From the NCBI RefSeq assembly GCF_014356525.2, contig NC_052505.1, forward strand, positions 8,310,171 to 8,374,170: DNA of 64,000 nucleotides, read 5' to 3'. Shown in pieces: positions 23,379 to 32,348 of this stretch. Below the pieces are notes generated by a model. The model did not search any database, had not been told where the DNA came from, and worked only from the letters and a program-made list of their open reading frames with translations. The DNA is from Nilaparvata lugens (lineage: Eukaryota; Arthropoda; Insecta; Hemiptera; Delphacidae). The translations under genes and the position numbers were made by a program. Positions within the stretch are counted from its first letter, which is position 1; every line of letters starts with the position of its first letter.

Positions 23379-25385
23379 TATGACGTTATTCTTTATATTT
23401 AAATAACGATTAGCCTCCTGCTTGGCATCAGTCGGTAAAGCATGAGATATTTGATATAATCATATAATTAGGTCGTGGTTTTTTAATAGGATTCAGTCTC
23501 ATAAAAATCTTTCTAGGCCTAGGTATGGGCTTCTCCTATAACTCTTGTAATTCAATAAAAATACATATATATAAATATGGTACTTATACTATAGTGTTGA
23601 GGAATAAAAATAAATTGCACACCATAAACATTTCATACATATATTAAACAAATAATGCAAAAAATAGATCGAGGCAAAAAATATATAAAGAGCGATAAAA
23701 AATATAATATAAAACTAGAACAATAATTGAAATCAGTAAAATATCACAGGCTAAACTTTATATTCTAGATTTATGGCACGAATCATTACCATGTGCCTTT
23801 ATCTTAAAATCATATGCATTCTTTTGCATGTAGCTGCGATATATGCTTGCTAATACTTGTCGACTTGGACAATTCAATTTAAAAAATATGTTCTTTAAGA
23901 TCAACTTGATAAATTAGCCACTAATAATCCAAATATATATATATATTAAAATCGCTAGTACTTAGTAGATTTCTTTGTATCGAATATATATTTTATCTCA
24001 GGGTGCAAGATTCGGCACCTGACGGAATAGGTAGAGCCATTCATCTAGTGAATTAGAGCTATAACAAACTATCGCAAATTATATTGCAAAAATTAAATAT
24101 CATATGCATATGTTTTAATAGCCTAGATTTTATACTTCTTTGATCCAAATGGAATTTTCTGAAATGTATTGATCTATATTTTTTCTCCAAAAAAATACCT
24201 TTAATACTAATTTTTACTTGCGCAAGTATTACTCTTATTAATTTCTCAATTTATAATAAAAACCCTTTCGACGAGCTAGCTTTGATTATTAGATTAATTC
24301 GAAGCACTAGGGCGCCCATCACTAATTCAATATTTATCACTCACGTGTCGAAAATCTTCTTGTAAGCCGCCGATGTCGATCCAACTCCATGTGGTCCGGG
24401 AATATGGTAGCCGGAATCGTCTCTTCCAAGGGGTTATAAATTTATTTGAAAATGAAAATGACTTCTGCTTTACAATAGCATCACGAAGTCTTTAAAGAAA
24501 TTTAATAATTTGATTTAACTTTAACTTTTACAAATTTATTAGCAAGGTACTACGCTCTAAAATATTTGGGGTCCTCTTATGGTGGCATTTGGCTGGCGAG
24601 TGCTGGTTCTCCTTTCTCAATTTTACAAATCTTATTTCCGACTTTCAAATTAACATAAAATTTGAATATCTTAGTCCTCCGCCATTTAGGTTCAAATAGA
24701 TCGTACAAAAAATATCAAATTATTGCTTAGGTTGTGCGATTAATAATTTCTTTGCCTTCGTGCCATATCGATAACATAGACTATACAATGTGTTAACACA
24801 AATCCAGTACATTTATATAAATATATAGAAATATTTTTGAATTGGCCTACAGTTGCCGCCTATTAACTGCCGTTTTGCTATTGGTGCATGCAAATTTTAT
24901 TCGGTATTCATGTGCCTGGTACCTCCTATTTCCTGAATACACTTAATTATTTTTATTTGGTTTATTGGTTATGCTCTCTACATGCTAGCTAATATTCTAT
25001 ACACTAATATTTATTTCATGCTACCTAATAATTAGCCACGTGATCATGTGTTTTTTCACATTGCATACTGTTTGATTGCAATAGAGCTCTGCCAAGGGGT
25101 TTTGGTCAGATTCTACGTTGCTCGATTTGATCGATCTCTAGGTCACCGATCCCTGAATACATATACCTAACCTCAATCTTCAAAAATATTTCATATAATA
25201 ATCTATTTATTTAGCAACAAATTCCTTCAAATCCTTTTTAGGTTTTTGTACCGTTTAGCCAGAACAAGCTGATGCTATCTAATCTTAGTTATTATCTATT
25301 TGGCGATATTAGCCAGTTACTTTATTTTCAGACCTATTACTATTTCGGTTAGGGATTTTTATCTACCCAAATTCGATGCTTTACA
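23379..25385 (-). repeat. 3' LTR of the gypsy-type element (left copy on the + strand)
   Basis: On the - strand the LTR starts TGTAAAGCATCG and ends AATAACGTCATA. It matches 32349-34350 throughout. I count five substitutions and five single-base length differences, mostly in A or T runs. On the + strand just after 25385 the sequence is CGCGCCCCTGGG, so the upstream polypurine tract would be the short CCCAGGGGCG-type run, which is weak. At 2,007 bp the LTR is long for this class. Confidence 0.93.
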
Positions 25386-26418
25386 CGCGCCCCTGGGTTT
25401 GAATTCAAAATATTTGAGAATCACAATGTTTTTAATGAAAACCCACCCTTCAATACATCGATATATACTATACTTTATTTATAAATTATACTCTCAGACT
25501 TCTATCACAGTTCGCAGACATATCTGCTGCATCTCCTTTAGACCTCTATCAAATACAATAACAAATTCTCCTCCTCAACACACATAAAATATCATAAATA
25601 TAATCTTCTAAACGCACTCCTCCTGACAACACTTAAACATAGTAATTTTTGAAATCGCCGCTCACAGGGCCGCCAACCTAACTACACACATTTCATGATT
25701 CTCACAATTGATTCCTTTTAGACAATAATTTCGATTTACAAAACTTCTGGGCTTATATCTTATAGTACTTCTTAGGTCTTAATATAAATAATTTTCTATA
25801 CATCAGGTACAATACTTTTCTTTTGCTAATGACTCTTTGGTTTTTTGGTAGCTTGCATTCACTTTAGGTTTTTTCAGGTAACAAACGTGGCATAACTAAA
25901 GGTAATAAATATAAAACATATAAATAAATATACCAACATTAATAAATATGATAAATAACAATAATAGATAACTTTTTGGGTATAGTACTTCTTTTATAAT
26001 CATGTGTTTAACAGACGTTACATTCATTTGATTCTGGTGGCTTTGGCCAGCTGATTGTTGGTTCTACGTTTTACATTGCTTACGTCAGAACTGGTTGTTG
26101 AGTCTTGCAAGTAACCTAGCTTCTACATTTTTCCTCTTTAAAGGTAATTAACAATTCTTAAATATTTTATCCCCGCTTGTGTCCTTTTTTATTTGATGTA
26201 ACTAATTTAATTACATATTTAAAAATTACTCCCTTGCTTGTTGCAGGTTTTGATAGTTGGAAGGAAACGAAAAATCTGATTTGTTGACACGAGGTGGCCT
26301 CACCAATATTAAATTTATTACGAAAGGTTAGTAATTGGCTTGATAGTGGTGTTTTCTTTGATTGCTTATCGTATTTATTTCAAATTCTGTGATATGGTTT
26401 AATATTGGCTACATTTTC
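25386..26418 (-). other. Retrotransposon segment between integrase and 3' LTR, no env
   Basis: About 1 kb between the integrase stop and the 3' LTR. It is AT-rich, and I see no frame above about 60 codons on the - strand and no membrane-protein pattern. An envelope gene like that of errantiviruses is therefore absent or unrecognisable. Confidence 0.7.
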
Positions 26419-27564
26419 TCACCAAACAATGTACGTGTTCTCACTCTCTTGTAACTGAACTGTGTTATGCTGCGATATGGCTACTATAGTGAATGGCCCT
26501 GAATAAATTAAAAAGAATTTGCGAGTTACTTTCTCCAAAGCATTTGATAACCTGTGGCTCTTTACTAAAACTTCATCTCCAACGTTATATGAAAATATTT
26601 TATATGCTCGGTCGTGGAATCTCTTTCTGCTATTTGCCTTCTGCTCTAGCTTTAACCTTACTAGATGATGGATATTAGGGTTTGTTAATTTATTCACTTC
26701 TGAGCTTGGAAAATCAATTAATTTTTCGATAAATGTATTGTTCCTTTTACCGAATATGATTTCGTAAGGCGTACGACCGGTGCTTTCATTTAGGCTATTA
26801 TTATAACATTCTTCTAAAAATGGTATATATCTAACCCATTGTTGGTGTTTTTCATTACAGTACGTCCGCATAAAACGAGAGATCTCTGCCATACGTTGCT
26901 CTACCAGATTAGCGCTGGGGCTGTAAAGAGATGTCCTCGACCATTTAATATTAGCCAGGTGAAGTATTTCTTTCCACTGCTTGCTACAAAAATAGGTTGC
27001 GTTGTCGGATAGGACTTGTTTGGGCTTTCCTACTTCACTTGTCCATCTTTCCATTATGCATCGGGCCAAAACTTCTCCGGTCAATTTACCTATGGGAAAT
27101 AGCATGGTATATTTTGAAAAAACACATGTAAGCACGAATATGTATTTTTTTCCGTATTGCGCCATGGGCAATGGACCATATATATCCGCTGATATCAATT
27201 CCAATGGTGCGCTGGGGAGAATGGGATTCATTTCACCCCTGATATGGTATCGCGGGTATTTGGCTTTCTGGCATATATCGCAAGTTTTCACTATTTTGGC
27301 CACTTTTTTATGCATGCTTTTAAAATAACAGCTTTCTTTTAGTAGGTGGAGGGTCTTCATAGTTCCAAAATGTCCAATGCATTCGTGAGCTTCTTTTATC
27401 AAATCTGTTTCCATATTAGCGGGGATGATTAGGCGCCAGTCGTAAGTATTTTTAGCCGGTCGGTGGAACATAAATCCTTTGTAGCGGGTATACTGTCGCA
27501 GGTAATCGGGCGGTTCGGCAGCTCCTTCTTCCATCAATTCGCGGATCCGGGACAGTCTTGGGTC
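26419..27564 (-). CDS. Retrotransposon integrase region of pol
   Basis: Integrase inserts the element cDNA into the host chromosome. Counting from the codon at 27537, the zinc-binding HHCC domain is H51, H56, C86, C89 (HECIGH, then CDICQ). The catalytic triad is D118 (SADIYG), D178 (LSDNA) and E213 (LVEQ), with 34 residues between the second D and the E, one fewer than is common. The C-terminal part has the DEVLVK-type basic segment but no chromodomain that I can see. The frame is open upstream only to a TGA at 27565-27567 and overlaps the end of the protease-RT frame (stop at 27534), so a -1 shift is needed to join it. The first codon at 27537 is TTG, so it is not a natural independent start. 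Confidence 0.9.
   Translation of the reverse strand, partial: DPRLSRIRELMEEGAAEPPDYLRQYTRYKGFMFHRPAKNTYDWRLIIPANMETDLIKEAHECIGHFGTMKTLHLLKESCYFKSMHKKVAKIVKTCDICQKAKYPRYHIRGEMNPILPSAPLELISADIYGPLPMAQYGKKYIFVLTCVFSKYTMLFPIGKLTGEVLARCIMERWTSEVGKPKQVLSDNATYFCSKQWKEILHLANIKWSRTSLYSPSANLVEQRMAEISRFMRTYCNEKHQQWVRYIPFLEECYNNSLNESTGRTPYEIIFGKRNNTFIEKLIDFPSSEVNKLTNPNIHHLVRLKLEQKANSRKRFHDRAYKIFSYNVGDEVLVKSHRLSNALEKVTRKFFLIYSGPFTIVAISQHNTVQLQESENTYIVW
27534..27564 (-). other. Frame break between RNase H and integrase in pol
   Basis: Both frames are open together only in this 31-bp zone. The RT frame stops with TGA at 27534-27536 and the integrase frame is entered one base earlier (-1). There is no X-XXY-YYZ heptamer in register, no long homopolymer run and no obvious pseudoknot. 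The simplest reading is a one-base gain or two-base loss in this copy, disabling its integrase. Programmed frameshifting cannot be excluded without other copies. Confidence 0.65.
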
Positions 27565-29828
27565 TCATATTGGGCGATACGGATTCTTTCAGGTGTTAAC
27601 ATGGCGGTATGAATTCGTGGTTGGATGTTGGGAGGATATGGTATGCTTTCTCCACTCTTTACGGCGAAACATCTCAGGTTGGTATCTTGACAATATGTAG
27701 CGTCTATTTCCCTGGATAGAAAGTCGGCGGTCTGATTTTTCTTTCCTGGCAGATGGGTCAATTCGATATCGTATTCTTGAAGCGCAAGAAACCATCTAGA
27801 TAAGCGGTTGTGATTCAATTTGGCTGTTTTGAAAAATATTAAGGCTTTGTGGTCGGTATTGATAAATATCTTATTGCTGAGTAACAATGTCCGGTACTTA
27901 ATACATACTTCCACAATACTCAACAACTCTTTTTCGGTCACAGAATAATGACGCTGGGCTGGGTTGAGTGTCTTACTAAAAAATGCTAACACTCCTTTCT
28001 CTCCTTGATCATCTTCTTGGAAAATCTCTGTGCCTATCGCGTAATCTGATGCATCGACATTCAAGAAAAAAGGTTTCTTCAGGTTAGGGTGTTTCAACAC
28101 GACGGAATTTAGGAAAGCTTCTTTTAGTTGCTGGGATATGATCTCTTCCTTGTTAGTCCAAATCCAAGGCTTGGTACTAGACAATATATGACTGAGTTGA
28201 GCAGTGTAGTGTGACATTTGTTTATTGAAACGGCGGTAGAATTGTAAAAATCCAATAAACTTTTGTAATTGTTTACGGTTGGTTGGTGATGGAAATTGTC
28301 TGATGGCTAATAATTTGTCCGGGTCCTGTGATATGCCAGTAGGTGTGATTATGTGTCCTAGATATTTCACCTCTCTCGCAAAAAATTCACACTTAGATAG
28401 TTTGAGTTTCAATCCGCAATTTATCAATCTATCAAATACTATATCTAAATGCTGGCAATGTTCACGTATATTCTGTGAGGCTATTAATCCATCGTCCACG
28501 TATAATGTACAGTAGTCTCTGATATCGTCTCCTAGCGCCTGTCTCAAACATCGTATGAATATAGCCATGGCATTTCTTAATCCAAACGCTAAACGAGTGA
28601 ACCTATAATTGCGTCCATTAAATAGGAAGGATAAATAATCGCGCGATTCCGGTGCTACTTGGACTTGCCAATATCCTGCGCTCAAATCTACCGTTGAATA
28701 TATGGTCTTGCCATGGAAAGTTTGCATAACTTGTTCAATTTGGTCTGGTCCTTCTCGGTCATCATCCAATATGCGGTTCAAGGCGCGAGCATCCAGACAT
28801 AGTCTTACTGTTCCATCCTTTTTTGCTACACACACAATCGGCAAACTATAGGGTGCTGTGGATTCTTCTATAATTCCTAGTTGTTCCATGCGAGATATTT
28901 CTGCTATGGCGGCGGATCGATAGGTGAAAGGTATGGGGTATGATTTGCGGTAATACGTGTCGTGTGGTTTAACATTGAGTGAACATTCGAAGTGAGTAGC
29001 TAGGCCAGGTTGTTCGGAAAAAACGTCTGCATTTTTACGGAATACTTGAATTATTTCCTGTCTAGTGTCAGGGTGCCAATCGGTACGTTGATGAATTCTG
29101 TTTATCAGTATCTCTAACAATTCTTCGGTACTAGAATCGGCTCTTGACGGTGCTCGGTCCTTAGTTGTTAGGCTTAATACCTCCATACACTCCATAGCAT
29201 TTTCCATTCCGTGGATACCCCACTCCCTCGGCACGCCTTCCATGTAGTGAGCGAAATGTACCTCAGCAATTCCTTCAGTGCGTTTCTTCAGATCAAGGGG
29301 TACTATAACTTCGTATGCTTCGGTTTCGGTAAATGCATGAAATTTCGAGGTTTGGAAATTTAAACAGGCCTGGAAGTGTTGTAGAAAATCTGTACCTATT
29401 ATTATGTGCGGACCGGAAACAGGTAATACAAGAAATGTATATGCGAATCGTTGTTGTTGAAGATTTATTTCCAGTAAGCATTGAGTAGTTATATGTATTC
29501 GCCGTCCTGGACTGATACCTGATACATATACGTTGGTTAACGGTAGAGTAGCTAATTTTGTTTTTTCTTTCAGACGTTGAAATATGTCTGTTTGTATGAG
29601 GCTACATTGTGAACCACTATCTACTAATGCTTGAACCTTCATTCCATATATTTCGATATCGATATACGCTTGCATTTGGATATCCGGTAGCCTGCTTTCC
29701 TTTTCCGTTTCTTCTAACAAAGTCTCCGGTAAATCATTTCTGAATGTGGTGTATGATGTTGAAATATCCTGCTTTTCTTGGTTTGTTTCATTTGAGCTTG
29801 TGCTTGCTGTATCGGGGGTATCATATAG
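27534..29828 (-). CDS. Retrotransposon pol: protease, reverse transcriptase, RNase H
   Basis: This frame is open from directly after the gag UGA (29829) and in the same register as gag. Counting from the TTG at 29720, the aspartic protease motif is D34-S-G (ALVDSGSQ) with a partner IIGTDFL near 107-113. The RT core holds D345 (STVDLSAGYW) and the YVDD box at 407-410. RNase H has D556 (NVDAS), E597 (TEKELL), D622 (NTDH) and D666 (ADFLSR). All catalytic residues are present, so the domain looks functional apart from the frame break at its end. It lacks a sensible AUG near the start of its frame, which supports synthesis as a gag fusion. The layout and motifs are Ty3/gypsy, not BEL or copia. Confidence 0.92.
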   Translation of the reverse strand, partial: LYDTPDTASTSSNETNQEKQDISTSYTTFRNDLPETLLEETEKESRLPDIQMQAYIDIEIYGMKVQALVDSGSQCSLIQTDIFQRLKEKTKLATLPLTNVYVSGISPGRRIHITTQCLLEINLQQQRFAYTFLVLPVSGPHIIIGTDFLQHFQACLNFQTSKFHAFTETEAYEVIVPLDLKKRTEGIAEVHFAHYMEGVPREWGIHGMENAMECMEVLSLTTKDRAPSRADSSTEELLEILINRIHQRTDWHPDTRQEIIQVFRKNADVFSEQPGLATHFECSLNVKPHDTYYRKSYPIPFTYRSAAIAEISRMEQLGIIEESTAPYSLPIVCVAKKDGTVRLCLDARALNRILDDDREGPDQIEQVMQTFHGKTIYSTVDLSAGYWQVQVAPESRDYLSFLFNGRNYRFTRLAFGLRNAMAIFIRCLRQALGDDIRDYCTLYVDDGLIASQNIREHCQHLDIVFDRLINCGLKLKLSKCEFFAREVKYLGHIITPTGISQDPDKLLAIRQFPSPTNRKQLQKFIGFLQFYRRFNKQMSHYTAQLSHILSSTKPWIWTNKEEIISQQLKEAFLNSVVLKHPNLKKPFFLNVDASDYAIGTEIFQEDDQGEKGVLAFFSKTLNPAQRHYSVTEKELLSIVEVCIKYRTLLLSNKIFINTDHKALIFFKTAKLNHNRLSRWFLALQEYDIELTHLPGKKNQTADFLSREIDATYCQDTNLRCFAVKSGESIPYPPNIQPRIHTAMLTPERIRIAQYETQDCPGSAN

Positions 29829-29831
29829 TCA
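29826..29831 (-). promoter_or_regulatory. UGA-CUA leaky stop candidate between gag and pol
   Basis: On the - strand the gag stop reads CCA UGA CUA UAU. The next 36 codons, up to the TTG at 29718-29720, contain no stop, and the frame is exactly that of the protease-RT reading frame. UGA followed by CUA is a strong natural readthrough context, known from alphaviruses and some animal genes. That the codon is read through here is inference; a simple nonsense mutation in this copy would look the same. Confidence 0.7.
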
Positions 29832-31817
29832 TGGTTTATTAGCTGTAGTTTTCTGTATATCTGGTGGCGGGTCGTTGGGTGCTGGGTTCTGGGTTTTTTG
29901 TTGATTCAATCCTATTGCATGTGCTAATGTATAATTTGTGCTTACTTGTTGAGGTGGCGGTTTATAATTTCTGTTGTAATTGTTCTGAGTGTGATTATTA
30001 TTTGAGTTTAATCGATCACGGCCATCATAGTGATTCTTACGGTTGCTCTGCTGGGCATAGTGGTTGGTTGTGCGATTTTGAAATTTTTCATTATTCCAGT
30101 TACCATTTTGCCTGTGCTCATAGCGGCGTTCAAATTGAGGGGCAGATCGGTAGCGATCATATGATACCGGTTCATAAATTTGGCTATTATACTGATTAAA
30201 TTTTGAGTTATGTTGATTTTGTGCGTATCTCTGGTCTGAACGGTGGGTTGATATTGCCATCACAGACTGTATGCCATATAAATGATTTATTAGCTGTTTG
30301 CAATCAGTAATGGGTTGTGTGGCGAGTGCCATTCTAACTTGATACGGTAGCTTTTTTAAAATAATACTTGCTAATGCCGATTCATTAATGGGCTCGCTCA
30401 ATTGAGAATTTTTAAACTGTAGGGCAGTGATGAAAGTGGTACATGCACCGTCTAAGTTAGGGTTGAAATCGCATGATATAATGTCCGCTAGCACGTCCAA
30501 CTGTTTACTTCTGCTCCAATACTGTTCCAGGAAGACAGCTACAAACTCATCCAATGATGTAAATTCATGGGCTCTACTCCGAAAGAACATCAGGGGTTCG
30601 CCAATCAATAAACTAGTCAAACGAAGACGCCACATGCTCCAAGAGGTAGGTGCAAGAGTTTGTACTAATTTTATCTGATCAATGAATGGTTGAGGTTGCA
30701 AATGGCGATCAGTATTATCAAATTTGCCCAGTCCTTGTAATATACTATGTGCGTTGAGGTTGTCTGTTTGAATCCCTTGAGGTCGTTGTTGAATATGATT
30801 TTCCAATGCTGTTATTTTTTCCTGTGTCATCTGCCATTGACTATTATGTGTAATTTTATTAGCGTTTATTTCTTGATTTAATTGAGTCAGAGTGGATTTT
30901 TGAATTAGTAGAGTTCCGTTTAAAGCTTTACAGGTTTCTGTATTTTGATTGATGCTACCTTGCAGTTGGTTCATTTTTGTGGACATATTAATCTGTTTAT
31001 TTTGTGTTTCTTTAATACTGTTAATATTTTTGTCAACTGTAGTTGTTAAATTTTGATTGGCAACGGTAATTTGTTTGTGGATTTCTTGATGGCAATCGGC
31101 CTTAATGTTATTGGTTATATCCTGAATGGGTGTAGTGATTTGTGTGGTTAGGTTATCTATCCTTTCGTTGAGCTCACAGGTAACCGTATCCAACCTTTCT
31201 GATAATCCTGCCGTAACTTTATCCTGACTCTCTTTCTGTAGAGTTATCATTGTTTTCAGTTCTTCCCTATGATTCTCTACTTTAGCCTCAATCTTATCCA
31301 ACCGTCGTTCTACTGATTTTATAGCGCCTGCTGTTTCTTTCATGCCCTGTTCCACTGTTTGTTTATTTGCCTCTTTTATTGCAGCATTCTCTTTTTTAAT
31401 CTCCTGCATCATATTATCCATTGTGTTTTGTAACATAATATTGAACATACTGCTAGTTTGTTCCATTATTACCTTTTGAAACGGATCTAGCTCTGTGACT
31501 GAAAATATACTTTGTTTGCCCAGGTGTGACTCGGCCTCCGGCGATGCGGGTTCTGCAGGCTGCTCCTCGCCCCCTTCAAAGTTGATCTCTGCTATCCGTT
31601 GATTCAATGGTGTGTCAGCGGCGTCGATTCGAGTGGATGATAGAGGTTGCAGACCTTGTGGATCGAAGACTATCGACCCGACGCTTCCTGGTTCCCTTTC
31701 TCGTGGCGTATTGGCATCTACCGTGGTGGGGTTTGATGTGCTTGGAGTCGACAAAGTGGGATCTGTGCAACCGCCGTACATATATGAAACTTCAGAGTTT
31801 GCGGGAGTGTGATTCAT
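29829..31817 (-). CDS. Retrotransposon gag, 662 residues
   Basis: Gag forms the particle that packages element RNA. It begins with ATG at 31815-31817. Residues about 1-110 are Pro/Thr/Ser-rich. About 110-350 is a long Gln/Asn/Lys-rich coiled-coil region (heptad-like KIEAKVENHREELKTM). About 370-510 resembles a retrotransposon capsid domain, with a W-x-x-W-R-L-R-L start and an LPYQVRMAL end. The last 150 residues are Asn/Gln/Arg-rich and basic, and would bind RNA. No CCHC zinc knuckle is visible, which is unusual for gypsy-type gag. The frame ends in UGA followed by CUA and continues open into pol. Confidence 0.88.
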   Translation of the reverse strand: MNHTPANSEVSYMYGGCTDPTLSTPSTSNPTTVDANTPREREPGSVGSIVFDPQGLQPLSSTRIDAADTPLNQRIAEINFEGGEEQPAEPASPEAESHLGKQSIFSVTELDPFQKVIMEQTSSMFNIMLQNTMDNMMQEIKKENAAIKEANKQTVEQGMKETAGAIKSVERRLDKIEAKVENHREELKTMITLQKESQDKVTAGLSERLDTVTCELNERIDNLTTQITTPIQDITNNIKADCHQEIHKQITVANQNLTTTVDKNINSIKETQNKQINMSTKMNQLQGSINQNTETCKALNGTLLIQKSTLTQLNQEINANKITHNSQWQMTQEKITALENHIQQRPQGIQTDNLNAHSILQGLGKFDNTDRHLQPQPFIDQIKLVQTLAPTSWSMWRLRLTSLLIGEPLMFFRSRAHEFTSLDEFVAVFLEQYWSRSKQLDVLADIISCDFNPNLDGACTTFITALQFKNSQLSEPINESALASIILKKLPYQVRMALATQPITDCKQLINHLYGIQSVMAISTHRSDQRYAQNQHNSKFNQYNSQIYEPVSYDRYRSAPQFERRYEHRQNGNWNNEKFQNRTTNHYAQQSNRKNHYDGRDRLNSNNNHTQNNYNRNYKPPPQQVSTNYTLAHAIGLNQQKTQNPAPNDPPPDIQKTTANKP

Positions 31818-32348
31818 TGTGTCAAATATGATAAATGCTAATTAAAAAAGTGATAAAATGATAAGCGAAAATGCTTAAAAAAGAGACACAAACCGGGACT
31901 TACAGTGAAACAGTGATGTGCAAAGTGTTTGGATACTCAAAGACAAGGTATTTATACTTAAGTTTTTTATAATGCTCTAGCGTCCCCAATGTTTTGTTTT
32001 ACTTCTTGGCTAGTTTACAGGCTGTGACTTATTTTCCAACTGGCTTAAACACATAATATATTTTTGACTAGAAAGTAATAGCAGTTTAGGCTTATAAAAT
32101 ATAATCTCTCTCTATAAACATGTATTTTTTACAGTACTAATAATATAAAATTTTCTTTAAAACATATAATTTCTCTTTATTTAAAGCTATTGATTCCCCA
32201 AAAAGTAATACAAATTTTACTTCGCCAGTTTTCCTCAATACTCGTATAAGTTATCTATAATTTTCAATATGGTTATTGACTTAATTTCAAATAATTATTC
32301 AATGAGCTCGGCTCTCATCATCAGTCCCACGTTGGTACGGCATGTTTC
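31818..32348 (-). other. Retrotransposon leader, candidate primer-binding site
   Basis: This is the 531-bp untranslated leader between the 5' LTR and gag. A primer-binding site should start TGG directly at the LTR edge, but the - strand there reads GAAACATGCCGTACC. About 15 nt in comes AACGTGGGACTGA, part of which resembles the AACGTGGGG segment of lysine-tRNA primer sites. The primer is therefore uncertain. Confidence 0.45.

Noticed and set aside
23113..23406. 97-codon open frame ending in Thr-His repeats
   Set aside because: It is produced by the (CA)n microsatellite.
25386..26418. Possible env gene of an errantivirus-like element
   Set aside because: No - strand frame of useful length and no signal peptide or furin-type site between integrase and the 3' LTR.
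29864..30678. Open frames on the + strand opposite gag
   Set aside because: They are antisense shadows of the gag reading frame with no independent signal.
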